DNA from: a virus
Virus record (IMG/VR): IMGVR_UViG_3300010885_018066
Span: 1 to 42,023 of that record
Reading direction: 5' to 3' (one strand)
DNA: 42,023 bases
The first letter of the stretch is position 1, and the number at the start of each line of letters is the position of its first letter. Under the pieces are notes generated by a model. The model had not been told where the DNA came from and searched no databases. It worked only from the letters and a program-made list of their open reading frames with translations. Positions 1-7,725 of this stretch are shown in pieces. Both the position numbers and the translations under genes were made by a program.

Positions 1-482
1 ATTACATTTAAGTAAGAAGCCGCTGCCGCCAATACCGGTGCATTCAAAGAAACCAAAGGCGAACCGGTTGCGCACTTCACGGTAACATTGTTTGCGTAGT
101 CACTTGTTACGCTACACGCTATAATCGGGCAAAGCGAAGTATTAACTACCGGATATTGCGGTATCGTATCAATCAACTGTACCACCTGCGGGTCTGTGGC
201 ATCATATTGAAACTGAAACATTTTAGCCTGAATCCATAATGTGGAAGCCGCTGCGGAACGTGCAACTATCGCCTCAATATTGGTTGTGTAAACGTCCATG
301 AGTTGCTCTAAAACAACTATTGCCGCTGCCATTATCCACGTCCATAAATACCACAAAGAAAGTTTCGAGGTGTTGTATGTGATATTTCTCACCACATTAT
401 TTTCATCGGTATAAACCATATCTGGGTTAGCCGCTATGTTTGCGATGATACTTGTCTGTACTTGTTGTAACGTTCTACTCAT
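1..482 (-). CDS. Baseplate J/gp47-like structural protein, C-terminus cut off by window edge
   Basis: The reading frame opens at ATG 482-480 and runs off the left edge without a stop, giving about 160 residues. It starts MSRTLQQVQTSIIANIAANP, followed by a hydrophobic helix-like stretch (WYLWTWIMAAAIVVLEQLMD, residues about 45-64). N-terminal helices of this kind, then a beta-rich part, are typical of baseplate wedge proteins of Bacteroidota phages. It is the last gene of the head/packaging run in transcription order, and its start overlaps the stop of the 55-aa gene (ATGAGTAG). The family call is from memory of the pattern, not from a search; another tail or baseplate role is possible. Confidence 0.5.
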   Translation of the reverse strand, partial: MSRTLQQVQTSIIANIAANPDMVYTDENNVVRNITYNTSKLSLWYLWTWIMAAAIVVLEQLMDVYTTNIEAIVARSAAASTLWIQAKMFQFQYDATDPQVVQLIDTIPQYPVVNTSLCPIIACSVTSDYANNVTVKCATGSPLVSLNAPVLAAAASYLNV

Positions 483-642
483 TTATTTGGTGAGGTATTT
501 TATCTTCATCATTTTGCCTTTTGTGCGGAGGCTCAAATTCAATTCTTTCTGTTTTATATACATTATCAAAAACTTTTTCAGTCACAAATATTATCGGTTT
601 ACCGGATAAATCAAACCCGCAAAACTGATAAATAGGCTCCAT
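475..642 (-). CDS. Small hypothetical protein (55 aa)
   Basis: Short gene starting MEPIYQFCGFDLSGKPIIFV and ending KIPHQINE; hydrophilic second half. Its stop overlaps the start of the next gene by 8 nt (ATGAGTAG), the tight coupling seen throughout this transcription unit. It fills an otherwise empty 200-nt gap. No family recognised. A 13-codon frame just upstream (689-648) is probably not a gene. Confidence 0.5.
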   Translation of the reverse strand: MEPIYQFCGFDLSGKPIIFVTEKVFDNVYKTERIEFEPPHKRQNDEDKIPHQINE

Positions 643-691
643 TTCATTTAGCTTACTGAATCAATTAAATCTATTTCGTCCGGTTCCATAA

Positions 692-1240
692 TTATCTTAT
701 TGCAGGTGCTAAAGTAACATCAATTTCCAAATCTATTGGAGGTTGAATTTCAATTTGCGTTTTATCCTGGTATCCCTTATCATCTACAAAGGTAGTATTA
801 AACTCAATTATGTAGTGGTAAAAGTTTGTGTGTGAATAATCCTGTGTTTCGCTTGACCGCTGTAACATACTACACGCTGTCGGTTCGAAATCAGTAAGCC
901 ATGCCACCACCTTATCGCGCAAATCATACACCGTTATATTCTGCTCCTGCGTGCCGTCCATCGCGTCTATTTCCTCCATGCCTATGTGAACTCTGAAAGT
1001 AATATCGGTGGCGGTAATGCCACGGCCAATATCTCCGTAAGGTTGCGGTGTAACTATTTCAACCAATGCACACGGGAGCGGTATGTTGTACTGCTTATTT
1101 CCGTTTTGGTCTGTCATGGAATCAAACTGATTATTCCAAATAGCGGAATAAAGCCCGACTGTTTGCCCCGACTGATTCGCGTATTGCAGCGTTTTAATCT
1201 TTGCGATTAGGTTAAGAAGTGGTGCGGATATTCCAGCCAT
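692..1240 (-). CDS. Tail terminator/tail-completion-like protein (182 aa)
   Basis: Starts MAGISAPLLNLIAKIKTLQY and has the make-up of a tail terminator or gpU/gp37-like neck protein: an N-terminal helix, then alternating strands (ALVEIVTPQPYGDIG; ITFRVHIG; HYIIEFNTTFVDD). Residues about 100-115 (ITVYDLRDKVVAWL) match the common 'lrdkV...L' helix of that group. It follows the gpG-like gene, the usual place for the tail terminator in Mu-like gene orders. 84 nt without a gene separate it from that gene. Role inferred from position and general pattern; no catalytic motif expected or seen. Confidence 0.5.
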   Translation of the reverse strand: MAGISAPLLNLIAKIKTLQYANQSGQTVGLYSAIWNNQFDSMTDQNGNKQYNIPLPCALVEIVTPQPYGDIGRGITATDITFRVHIGMEEIDAMDGTQEQNITVYDLRDKVVAWLTDFEPTACSMLQRSSETQDYSHTNFYHYIIEFNTTFVDDKGYQDKTQIEIQPPIDLEIDVTLAPAIR

Positions 1241-1324
1241 GCCGTTTTATAATGAATAAACAAAAGCCTACCGATTTCATAAATGAAGCGTTTTTTTCCC
1301 GAGCGTAAATGTAAGCACCGATAA

Positions 1325-1765
1325 TTATTTCCATACTTTATCTACAAATTCTGAAATGACTTTCCTCTGTAACTTTCGCAAGGGTTCGCTATCTCCTATA
1401 AATTGCCGTTTAGGCATAATGAAACCAGCGCCACGTCCTGCTTTCAGCCCGTCATTGTGAACCTTACCATAAGGCACGTCCTTAACCTGTAGTACAATAC
1501 TTTCGAATGTAGCGGTTTGGATGCTATTGTTTACCGCCCTTCGAAGTTTGCCCGATTGAACTAATGTAGCCGACTGGTTACGGCTTGAACCGCCTTTTTT
1601 AGATTGACGTTTTACCGGTGCCCACTTCGCCCCTTCAAATTCCTGTTTGTTGAAATTGTCATTCAAGAAATGGTTCTTCGTTTCGAGCGCCAACACTTTA
1701 GGCAACTTTACTTTGAGCCGCTTAATGTTTTGAATAACCCTGTCGAAATTGAATTTACTTGCCAC
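1325..1765 (-). CDS. Phage virion morphogenesis protein, Mu gpG/P2 gpS-like (146 aa)
   Basis: Head-tail completion protein. The C-terminal signature HNDGLKAGRGAGFIMPKRQFIG (residues about 104-125, shown here by its key blocks HNDG and MPKRQFIG) followed by a helix is characteristic of the gpG-like 'phage virion morphogenesis' family. The N-terminus is basic. The start codon is GTG at 1765-1763; no ATG fits in frame. A TAAATTTGC box (1777-1769) ends only 3 nt before this GTG. It lies between the gpF-like minor head protein and the tail terminator candidate, the classical Mu-like order. Confidence 0.75.
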   Translation of the reverse strand: MASKFNFDRVIQNIKRLKVKLPKVLALETKNHFLNDNFNKQEFEGAKWAPVKRQSKKGGSSRNQSATLVQSGKLRRAVNNSIQTATFESIVLQVKDVPYGKVHNDGLKAGRGAGFIMPKRQFIGDSEPLRKLQRKVISEFVDKVWK

Positions 1766-1768
1766 GGT

Positions 1769-1777
1769 GCAAATTTA
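1769..1777 (-). promoter_or_regulatory. TAAATTTGC box, 3 nt before GTG start
   Basis: Matches the Bacteroidota -7 element TAnnTTTG on the minus strand. No TTTG -33 element is visible at 19-21 nt, so promoter strength is doubtful; the very short distance to the start codon would give a nearly leaderless mRNA. Confidence 0.4.
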
Positions 1778-1785
1778 ATTATTTT

Positions 1786-2616
1786 CTACTCATCCGTTTC
1801 AGGTATCGGCATTCCAAAATTATCACGCGCCTCCTTCTCAAATTGTTTAGGCACCGAAAAATAAGGGTGTTCCGGTGAAAAGATTTCTTTCTGCTTGTAG
1901 GCGTTGAACTTAAACATATCGTCCATCAAATCATTCTGCGATTTCTGCAATGATTCGACTTCCTTTTTATCGTAGCCCAAATATCCTTTTTCTTCGGTTA
2001 CTTGCTCCTCAAAACATCTGCACGAAAAATGGAGCGAACCGGCCAGTGTATCCCACACAGGGTCGTCCACCGGTGCAATCATGCCATCTAATGGTGCGCA
2101 GATTTCACAAGTGTTATTATCTTCTACAACATTTTTTCGGAGATATGGAAACAATTCTTTTTCGCTTTCAATCTTCTCCCAATTCACCACGTTTTGCGCT
2201 TGTGCAAATGCTGTATCGTATTCGGTTTGCAGATAACCCGCCTTTTCATCGTCCTGCAAATAAGCGCCTCCGTTATACTTTGCGTAAATATCCGCTGCGG
2301 CTTGTTTGAACTTTGAGAAAGGAAGAATTTCACCGTCTGCGTTAGTGATTGCCTCGGACATTTCGAGGGTTTGCTGAAAGGTTTTCGCGGCTGAGAAAAA
2401 ATAAATATTGCTTCGTAATTCAGTCAGCAACTCCAAAGGCGTACCTTCAAAATCTGCCAACGTGCCACCGAAACCTTTATAGAGCGACTGTTTGAGATAG
2501 TCACCAATGGCCAAATAAAGCGATTCGGGTATTTCAAAAGGCGTTACCGTCCCCTCGTAAACCGATTCAATCAAAGCGGCTATTTCCTTATCGCTGTAAT
2601 TTAGTTTGTCAGCCAC
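1786..2616 (-). CDS. Mu F-like minor head protein (276 aa)
   Basis: Minor head protein of the SPP1 gp7/Mu gpF family, which sits near the portal and acts in head morphogenesis. The diagnostic C-terminal domain is seen at residues about 165-205: VVEDNNTCEICAPLDGMI, then an HFSCRC block (Cys/His pattern C-x2-C ... H-x2-C-x-C) typical of the family. The gene directly follows two small ORFs downstream of the portal. Start at ATG 2616 is directly abutted by the previous stop (2617). Confidence 0.85.
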   Translation of the reverse strand: MADKLNYSDKEIAALIESVYEGTVTPFEIPESLYLAIGDYLKQSLYKGFGGTLADFEGTPLELLTELRSNIYFFSAAKTFQQTLEMSEAITNADGEILPFSKFKQAAADIYAKYNGGAYLQDDEKAGYLQTEYDTAFAQAQNVVNWEKIESEKELFPYLRKNVVEDNNTCEICAPLDGMIAPVDDPVWDTLAGSLHFSCRCFEEQVTEEKGYLGYDKKEVESLQKSQNDLMDDMFKFNAYKQKEIFSPEHPYFSVPKQFEKEARDNFGMPIPETDE

Positions 2617-2772
2617 CTACTGCTTTTTTATTTGTTCGTGAACCGCCTTAAATCTTTCCCACAATTCAGCCTCGGTAATTAACCCATGCGCAAATAAATC
2701 ACACGAATTATTCAGAAACAATTCGTAGTCATCATCGCTATGTAATAGGGACACTAACAGGGCTATGCACAT
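2617..2772 (-). CDS. Small hypothetical protein between portal and gpF-like gene (51 aa)
   Basis: Frame ends DLFAHGLITEAELWERFKAVHEQIKKQ-like (acidic/basic amphipathic helix). I chose ATG 2772 (MCIALLVSLL) over the longer in-frame start at 2868 because the longer form would fully overlap the preceding 69-aa gene; a GTG a few codons later is also possible. Overlaps that gene by 35 nt and abuts the gpF-like start. No family recognised. Confidence 0.5.
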   Translation of the reverse strand: MCIALLVSLLHSDDDYELFLNNSCDLFAHGLITEAELWERFKAVHEQIKKQ

Positions 2773-2947
2773 TCCATTCGGCTTCTGTGATTGACTTAAT
2801 CTGATTGATGTTTTCATCCATGTACTGCTGATTCTTTTGTTCGTCCTTATCCTTTCTGAACGCGGCACCTACACAAGCGCCTTTATTAAATGTGAGATGA
2901 AAATTTCTTTTCAGTAGCCGTTGAATCAAAGTGTTGTTGTTAGCCAT
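2738..2947 (-). CDS. Small hypothetical protein (69 aa)
   Basis: Starts MANNNTLIQRLLKRNFHLTF and is basic in its first half. I placed the start at ATG 2947, which overlaps the end of the portal gene by 8 nt, rather than at 3025, where the frame would run inside the portal. No recognised domain. Its position between portal and minor head protein suggests a small virion or assembly role, but this is only inferred. Confidence 0.55.
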   Translation of the reverse strand: MANNNTLIQRLLKRNFHLTFNKGACVGAAFRKDKDEQKNQQYMDENINQIKSITEAEWNVHSPVSVPIT

Positions 2948-4277
2948 GATTGTGTTTATTGTAAATCTTCGCCAATTTGTTTTTAACCGGCTCCGAAAGT
3001 TTTTGAAGCGGCAAAGGTGTAACAATTTCGGTTACAGGAATGCCCGTTCTTTCGGTAATGTATTTATCTTCCACCTTCCACCCCGATTGATACAGCTTGT
3101 AAATAATATCTGCGGTCTTGTCGTTTGCCTCGTCCTCGTATTTGCGCTTCTGAATTAATTCTTGGTTGTTGGAAAACTTAAACTTAAATTTTGTGTCGAT
3201 AATAAAACCGAGAGCAATCATTTTAGGGACTAATTCACCATTCACAACCTCCTCTAAAAAAGCACCGTCCACAGCTTGCTTGTCCATCATCGCTAAGTAA
3301 GCTGGTGACTGCTCGCCATCTCCACTACCTAACTTGCCGGGTGTTGAATCAAGCGCGTCCGCGTGGCCTAAAAATATCTTTGTAATCTTAGCCTCCAATC
3401 TCTTTTCAAAGTCGGGGTAAATTTTAAACCCTTGCCCCGCACCACTGCTTTCAACTAATTCTAATTCATCAAAAGCGTCCAACAGGATAGCTCCCGCACT
3501 ACCCATTTTTAACATGGCGTTCATAAATTCCTGTCGCTCACCTTCGTCTGTTTTCTGCGTTTTCCCCTTACGAATAGGCATCCCGAATAATTCAGCAGCG
3601 TCCGCATTATTGCCGAGCAAGTTGCGCGAAAGTATATCATAAATAGCCACATTGTAAAGCAATCCATATCCGCAATCACTCGCACCAACATCGCTATCAG
3701 TTTTTACATACACGTGCCAATTCTTAAACGGCTCTTCCATAAACTGCGCACCTGATAACGAGTAAACAAACTGCGTTACGTTCAAGCGGTCGGGGCTTAC
3801 GTTCCACCTCCGAACTATCTTTATTGACTTGAACTCGTCATTTTGGATTTCATTCAAAGCAATAAGTGAGTAGCCAAAAAACTTTGCCTGTAAAGCATAT
3901 TTCAGAAAGGTGCCGAACCATTTTTTGTTGAACAGCTTCTTTAAATCTTCGTTCTCATTTCCTTTTTCATCTACAAAACTCCATTCTCGCAACAGCGATA
4001 AGTCCAAACGCTTCTCCATACAAGCGTAAGTTTGCCCGCCTAAAATAGTATCGTTGTAAATTCTTTGCGCCTTAACTCGGTGTGGGTACCATGCCGATTC
4101 CATTTCTGTCATGGAATCTTTGAGCGTTTGCATATCCGAACGGACGCGCAATAGTTGAACCGGTGAAATGTAGGTGCCGAGGTTCTTCGGGTTTTCATTT
4201 AGATTAACCGGTGCGGCATAGGTGGGTTGCATTGCATTTTTTACAGCCGATAAACCACGTTCAAATATGTTTGCCAT
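2940..4277 (-). CDS. Portal protein, Mu gp29-like (DUF935) (445 aa)
   Basis: Dodecameric portal at the DNA-entry vertex. The length and order fit the Mu gp29/DUF935 family: an N-terminal stem-like part with SAWYPHRVKAQRIYNDTI (about residue 62), a conserved wing RLDLSLLREWSF, the FFGYSLIALNEI block, then the 'LLYNVAIYDILSRNLLGNNADAAELFGMPIRKGK' region (about residues 205-240, quoted by name) and DALDSTPGKLGSGDGEQSPAY. It lies immediately downstream of the connector and terminase genes and 2 nt after the connector gene's stop. Confidence 0.9.
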   Translation of the reverse strand: MANIFERGLSAVKNAMQPTYAAPVNLNENPKNLGTYISPVQLLRVRSDMQTLKDSMTEMESAWYPHRVKAQRIYNDTILGGQTYACMEKRLDLSLLREWSFVDEKGNENEDLKKLFNKKWFGTFLKYALQAKFFGYSLIALNEIQNDEFKSIKIVRRWNVSPDRLNVTQFVYSLSGAQFMEEPFKNWHVYVKTDSDVGASDCGYGLLYNVAIYDILSRNLLGNNADAAELFGMPIRKGKTQKTDEGERQEFMNAMLKMGSAGAILLDAFDELELVESSGAGQGFKIYPDFEKRLEAKITKIFLGHADALDSTPGKLGSGDGEQSPAYLAMMDKQAVDGAFLEEVVNGELVPKMIALGFIIDTKFKFKFSNNQELIQKRKYEDEANDKTADIIYKLYQSGWKVEDKYITERTGIPVTEIVTPLPLQKLSEPVKNKLAKIYNKHNHG

Positions 4278-4279
4278 TT

Positions 4280-5218
4280 TTAATAACCGTTAAATGTTTT
4301 TGCATTGCCTCCAAATCTAATTCTTGCACCACTCGGAGGTTGTAATAATGGAAGTGCCGGAGTTACACCACCACGCGCACACGCCTGTAACCATCCTAAA
4401 GCGGAGTATATCGGGTAAATTGTTTCACCATTCGCGTTGATAACCGCTTCTTTCGGGTCTCCCTTGTAATTCAAACTCCATTGTATTGGTCTGTTCTGTG
4501 GCGCTGTTGAACATAAATGAAAAATAGTCATGCTACACAACTTATCTACCATTTGCAAGTCGCGGTTATCGCCTAAAGTCCAGTAATCCGTTGTGAGAAT
4601 ATCCGTGTTTGCAGGAACGTAGTAATCAACTCCAGCACCCCAATTTTGTAAACCGTTTGCGGGATCATCAGGGAAAATATTTCCGTAAGGAATATCCTGT
4701 GTGTTGCCAATATTTAAAAGCGTTTGATGGTCGGGAAATTTAGTAGGCACTATGTTTGTGTAAACTTTGCCCTTCCAAAACACTTCATCCCCCTTTTTAT
4801 AAATGCCGTTCGCTAAATCGAAAACGGGTTTAGGATATTGAGCGTAAAATAATTTATACTGTACTCCGAGTAAATCCCATTTGCCTACCGTGAAAGAAGC
4901 GTCTGAATTATTTGTATTGCACTCATAAATATTCCCCGCCTCTAAAACTAAATCGCCAATGATATAAGCGGTTAGTGTTACCCATGCCGAGGCATCTAAA
5001 TAAACGCGGTCGTAAGCGTTGTATGCGTTGGCCTTATTCCAGACAGTTGTGTCGGTAAATTCTTTTGTAGTGTCGTATTTTTGCCGAAGCATACTCACCG
5101 CCTCCGCTTGTGCGCGTTGCTCCGCTTGTGCGCGAATAGCAGGTGTATTTACCTGTAATTGTGTGAGGTTTACAGACTGAATCAAGTTTAGATAGTCGTT
5201 AGCAATTAAATATGGCAT
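4280..5218 (-). CDS. Head-tail connector-like protein with carbohydrate-binding-like modules (312 aa)
   Basis: Residues 1-50 (MPYLIANDYLNLIQSVNLTQ..., then an Ala/Gln-rich helix) and the C-terminal part (about 215-312, LTTDYWTLGDNRDLQMVDKL onward) resemble the Mu gp36/DUF1320-type connector fold. Between them are two or three short repeats of the form W..AY..GD.V...G..Y.. : about 68-100 (ITLTAYIIGDLVLEAGNIYE in similar words) and about 136-160 (NGIYKKGDEVFWKGKVYTNI). This pattern is that of small chitin/cellulose-binding-type modules (CBM5/12-like). Placed between TerL and portal. The connector call is from position; the module call from the repeated motif. Confidence 0.5.
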   Translation of the reverse strand: MPYLIANDYLNLIQSVNLTQLQVNTPAIRAQAEQRAQAEAVSMLRQKYDTTKEFTDTTVWNKANAYNAYDRVYLDASAWVTLTAYIIGDLVLEAGNIYECNTNNSDASFTVGKWDLLGVQYKLFYAQYPKPVFDLANGIYKKGDEVFWKGKVYTNIVPTKFPDHQTLLNIGNTQDIPYGNIFPDDPANGLQNWGAGVDYYVPANTDILTTDYWTLGDNRDLQMVDKLCSMTIFHLCSTAPQNRPIQWSLNYKGDPKEAVINANGETIYPIYSALGWLQACARGGVTPALPLLQPPSGARIRFGGNAKTFNGY

Positions 5219-5221
5219 GTT

Positions 5222-5230
5222 GCAAATTTA
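5222..5230 (-). promoter_or_regulatory. TAAATTTGC box, 3 nt before ATG 5218
   Basis: Same 9-mer and same spacing as at 1769-1777 and 30939-30947. It lies in the 21-nt gap after the terminase gene. No clear -33 TTTG. Confidence 0.4.
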
Positions 5231-5239
5231 GTAAAAAAA

Positions 5240-6634
5240 TTAGTAGCTGTTTTTTGAAGCGTAATTTTTAGAGTATGTAATGTTGCTCACCACGTCCCCC
5301 GCTTGCCACTTTGCAAATTCACCTGTAAAAGCCGAACACATTATATACTCAAATAAATCGCTATAATGCCCGACCTTTTGATACCTTATTTTTGTTTTCG
5401 CGTCCGTTTCCATTTCTTTCAGTTTGGTTCCGTCCTCCGCTTCTTTGAGTGCGATTAAATCATTAATCATTTTCTTGCAGTTATCCCCGATAATAATTTT
5501 TACACCACCGATTTCTTTTTCAAGTACCGTATTAATCCAGTTTCCGCGCATCACCACGGACGGGTTGTGTGTTAGCACCCTATTATATGGCTTGTATTGC
5601 TTCAAGTAATCGAGTATCAAGCGGAAAAAATTATATCCCTTCTCCATTTTTGTGTCCTCTTTATTAGCGGTGGCATCACCGTAAACAAACATTCCAGCCA
5701 CGTGCGCTGGATAGCGCCTGATAATTTCCTTACAAACTGCATTTACCGTGTTGTTGGGTGACACCCCGGCAATTTCATCTATCATCCGAATCTCTTTGCG
5801 CTCAATCTGAAATATTCCTACCGGTAAATAAGGGTTTACGTTATCATCCCAACTGATATGCAGCGGCAAATCTTTGTTGTAAAAAGTCGGTGCCACGTGC
5901 TTATCTAATTCAAAGCACTTGTAAAATTCACCGCCCGTTTTCATTTGCAAATCCCAATTGCCCTCAACGAAGACTTCGTATTGATAGCGAGGCATATTTT
6001 GGAGCGATGCTATATATTCCTTATCGGCCATGATGTAAGGGTTATCAGTTATCAGCGCATGGATAAACTCGAAGTCCTCCGGCAAGCTGCCATCTTTCCA
6101 CCGGTCATAAAATAAAGTCTTTACGAAATTATTGGCGGGGTTGCATGTGCCTAAAACCAACGGCATCGGCTTAATATTCGGCTTCGGTGGAATCCAACTG
6201 CCCGCCCGCTCAATCGCTTTGTAAAACGATAGTTCCTGCGCTTCGTTCATTTCTTCAAACAGAAAACCGTTTACCTCTAATCCCTTCCAACGGTTCAACT
6301 CTTTATCATCAGCATAGTTCTCGCTAAAAAAAAGTATTTGCGAATTATTTGTGAACGTAACTGTCTGCGTGTCCTGGTTATAATTCTTGATGAAATTCGG
6401 GGGGCAAATTTTATTGAATGACGGAATCGTATTGCGCTTTAAAGTTTGCAATGTATCGCGCACAATAGCCCACCGTGAATGAGGGTATGCCTTGCACAGC
6501 AATATCAGCGCACCAAGCCCCGCGTAGGTTTTGCCCGACCTGATACCACCACCGTAAAGTATGTATTTCTTTTCGCCCGAAAACACACAGTCAATAAACT
6601 GCATCTGCTTCGGTGCAGGTTCGAATAAAACCAT
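5240..6634 (-). CDS. terL: Terminase large subunit (464 aa)
   Basis: DNA-packaging motor ATPase/nuclease. Walker A GGGIRSGKT at residues 28-36, Walker B-like VNGFLFEE at 121-128, coupling-type motif LVLGTCNPAN at about 167-176. The C-terminal nuclease half shows acidic blocks SWDDNVNPYLPVGIF (about 269) and MFVYGDATANKED (about 320), in agreement with the RNase H-like fold. Length is normal for the family. The start directly follows the small subunit's stop (6635), and the connector and portal follow. Confidence 0.93.
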   Translation of the reverse strand: MVLFEPAPKQMQFIDCVFSGEKKYILYGGGIRSGKTYAGLGALILLCKAYPHSRWAIVRDTLQTLKRNTIPSFNKICPPNFIKNYNQDTQTVTFTNNSQILFFSENYADDKELNRWKGLEVNGFLFEEMNEAQELSFYKAIERAGSWIPPKPNIKPMPLVLGTCNPANNFVKTLFYDRWKDGSLPEDFEFIHALITDNPYIMADKEYIASLQNMPRYQYEVFVEGNWDLQMKTGGEFYKCFELDKHVAPTFYNKDLPLHISWDDNVNPYLPVGIFQIERKEIRMIDEIAGVSPNNTVNAVCKEIIRRYPAHVAGMFVYGDATANKEDTKMEKGYNFFRLILDYLKQYKPYNRVLTHNPSVVMRGNWINTVLEKEIGGVKIIIGDNCKKMINDLIALKEAEDGTKLKEMETDAKTKIRYQKVGHYSDLFEYIMCSAFTGEFAKWQAGDVVSNITYSKNYASKNSY

Positions 6635-6958
6635 TTAGAAAATTATTTCTTTGCCACCGATTTTGAATACCTGCGGCTCGGTAACGGATATTGTTGTGTC
6701 TATTGTTTGTTTAGCCTTCCCCCATCCCCTATCTAAAAGCACCTCTGCCGCCCTTATATCACCTTTGGTAGCTTTCGCCCGTAATGCCTTTAGAATCGCC
6801 TCAGCAGCTGTAATCCCGTCCTTCTCCTCCCCCAAAACATCGGCAAGGAGTTTATCGAGTTCGGGCAGTTTTTTAGGGCGACCTTCTAAATTACGTCTTG
6901 AATCATCGCCTTTAGTAAATGGTTTTAGATTTTCCTTAACACCTCCCTTTCTTGGCAT
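6635..6958 (-). CDS. terS: Terminase small subunit-like protein (107 aa)
   Basis: Starts MPRKGGVKENLKPFTKGDDS with the KPFTKG...R.NLEGRPKK block seen in DUF5681-type small terminase proteins of Bacteroidota phages, followed by a helical part (EAILKALRAKATKGDIRAAE, residues about 53-72) that would carry oligomerisation. It is directly joined to TerL. Function (recognition of packaging site) is inferred from family and position. Confidence 0.75.
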   Translation of the reverse strand: MPRKGGVKENLKPFTKGDDSRRNLEGRPKKLPELDKLLADVLGEEKDGITAAEAILKALRAKATKGDIRAAEVLLDRGWGKAKQTIDTTISVTEPQVFKIGGKEIIF

Positions 6959-7055
6959 TTTTCACAGATTTTTCACAGATTTGAGCGGTTGGGTGGTATT
7001 GCACCCCTTCTTTTACTTGGAAAGTAAACGCATTACTTTTATGCTTCAACCGCAT
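6936..7055 (-). CDS. Possible 39-aa ORF upstream of TerS
   Basis: Starts MRLKHKSNAFTFQVKEGVQY and ends KSVKNAKKGRC; basic. ATG 7055 lies 18 nt after a TATCTTTGC box (7082-7074), matching TAnnTTTG. It overlaps TerS by 23 nt and its end is encoded by an 11-bp tandem repeat, so it may instead be an untranslated leader containing the TerS control or packaging site. Confidence 0.3.
   Translation of the reverse strand: MRLKHKSNAFTFQVKEGVQYHPTAQICEKSVKNAKKGRC
6958..6979. repeat. Tandem 11-bp repeat (TTTTTCACAGA x2) at the TerS start
   Basis: Two perfect copies end to end, directly touching the TerS start codon. Such direct repeats near terS are often terminase-binding (pac/cos) or regulatory sites; this role is inferred only. 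Confidence 0.45.
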
Positions 7056-7725
7056 GTTTTTGTTTTCTACTTTGCAAAGATACTTTTTCTCCCTTATACA
7101 TTCCTGCTCCAATTTCATCTATTTTGCTAAATGGTAGTATTGGAACTGTTATTTTGCAGGTTTTATCTATTAAATAGATGTATCGTAATTGAAAACCTTC
7201 GACAATTTTTGAACCATCAAATAGATTTATTCCTTTTGACTTATCATAGTATTTTTTATTAGTATAATTTTTCGCTACTAATTTACCATTTATCTCTCTT
7301 AATGATTGGTTTTTAAGAATATTTGTCAAACAAAATCCACTGGCTCTATAAATTGTACCATCTCCACAAACGCAAGAATTTGAATAAGATAAAATCCATT
7401 TTATGTGTGGTGCATTTTTTTTAATTAATTTTATTGATATTGCAATACATCTACTTTCTGAATATTTAGGTAAATAATCATCAAAAGCCATTCTGTTAAG
7501 TTCTAACATTTCATTCCAAAGGCAAGGATTTACTAAATTAATAACCTTTCTTTTATCCTGTGGACTTCCATAACTTAAAACACCGTGTAATTTATTATCT
7601 AAAAAACATCCAAAATGGATTATTGAAGATACAACAACAGCTTTAGAATAATGATGCTTTTTTACAAACTCATTAGCGATATTTGAAGGAATTACTTTGA
7701 GTATTATTTCCTTTGCCCTGCCCAT
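7039..7725 (-). CDS. Mom-like DNA modification protein (GNAT fold) (228 aa)
   Basis: Relative of phage Mu Mom, which converts adenine in DNA to a carbamoylmethyl derivative and so blocks many restriction enzymes. Seen: VKKHHYSK (residues 19-26), HFGCFLDNKLHGVLSYGSP (about 37-55), the E-x2-ELNRMAF block (about 74), the YSESRCIAISIKLIKK block (about 88), and a SYSN...GDGTIYRASGF segment (about 114-131) matching the SYAD...GxIYQAxN region of the family. The His usual before 'xGxIY' is replaced here (CGDGTIY). It overlaps the ParB-like frame by 22 nt and sits just upstream of the terminase genes. Substrate not deducible. Confidence 0.75.
   Translation of the reverse strand: MGRAKEIILKVIPSNIANEFVKKHHYSKAVVVSSIIHFGCFLDNKLHGVLSYGSPQDKRKVINLVNPCLWNEMLELNRMAFDDYLPKYSESRCIAISIKLIKKNAPHIKWILSYSNSCVCGDGTIYRASGFCLTNILKNQSLREINGKLVAKNYTNKKYYDKSKGINLFDGSKIVEGFQLRYIYLIDKTCKITVPILPFSKIDEIGAGMYKGEKVSLQSRKQKHAVEA

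Noticed and set aside
648-689. 13-codon minus ORF between the tail terminator and 55-aa genes
   Set aside because: Too short to support without conservation, although it is neatly spaced.
6651-7130. Plus-strand 159-aa ORF
   Set aside because: Opposite to the well-supported terminase small subunit and its leader; composition is that of a shadow.
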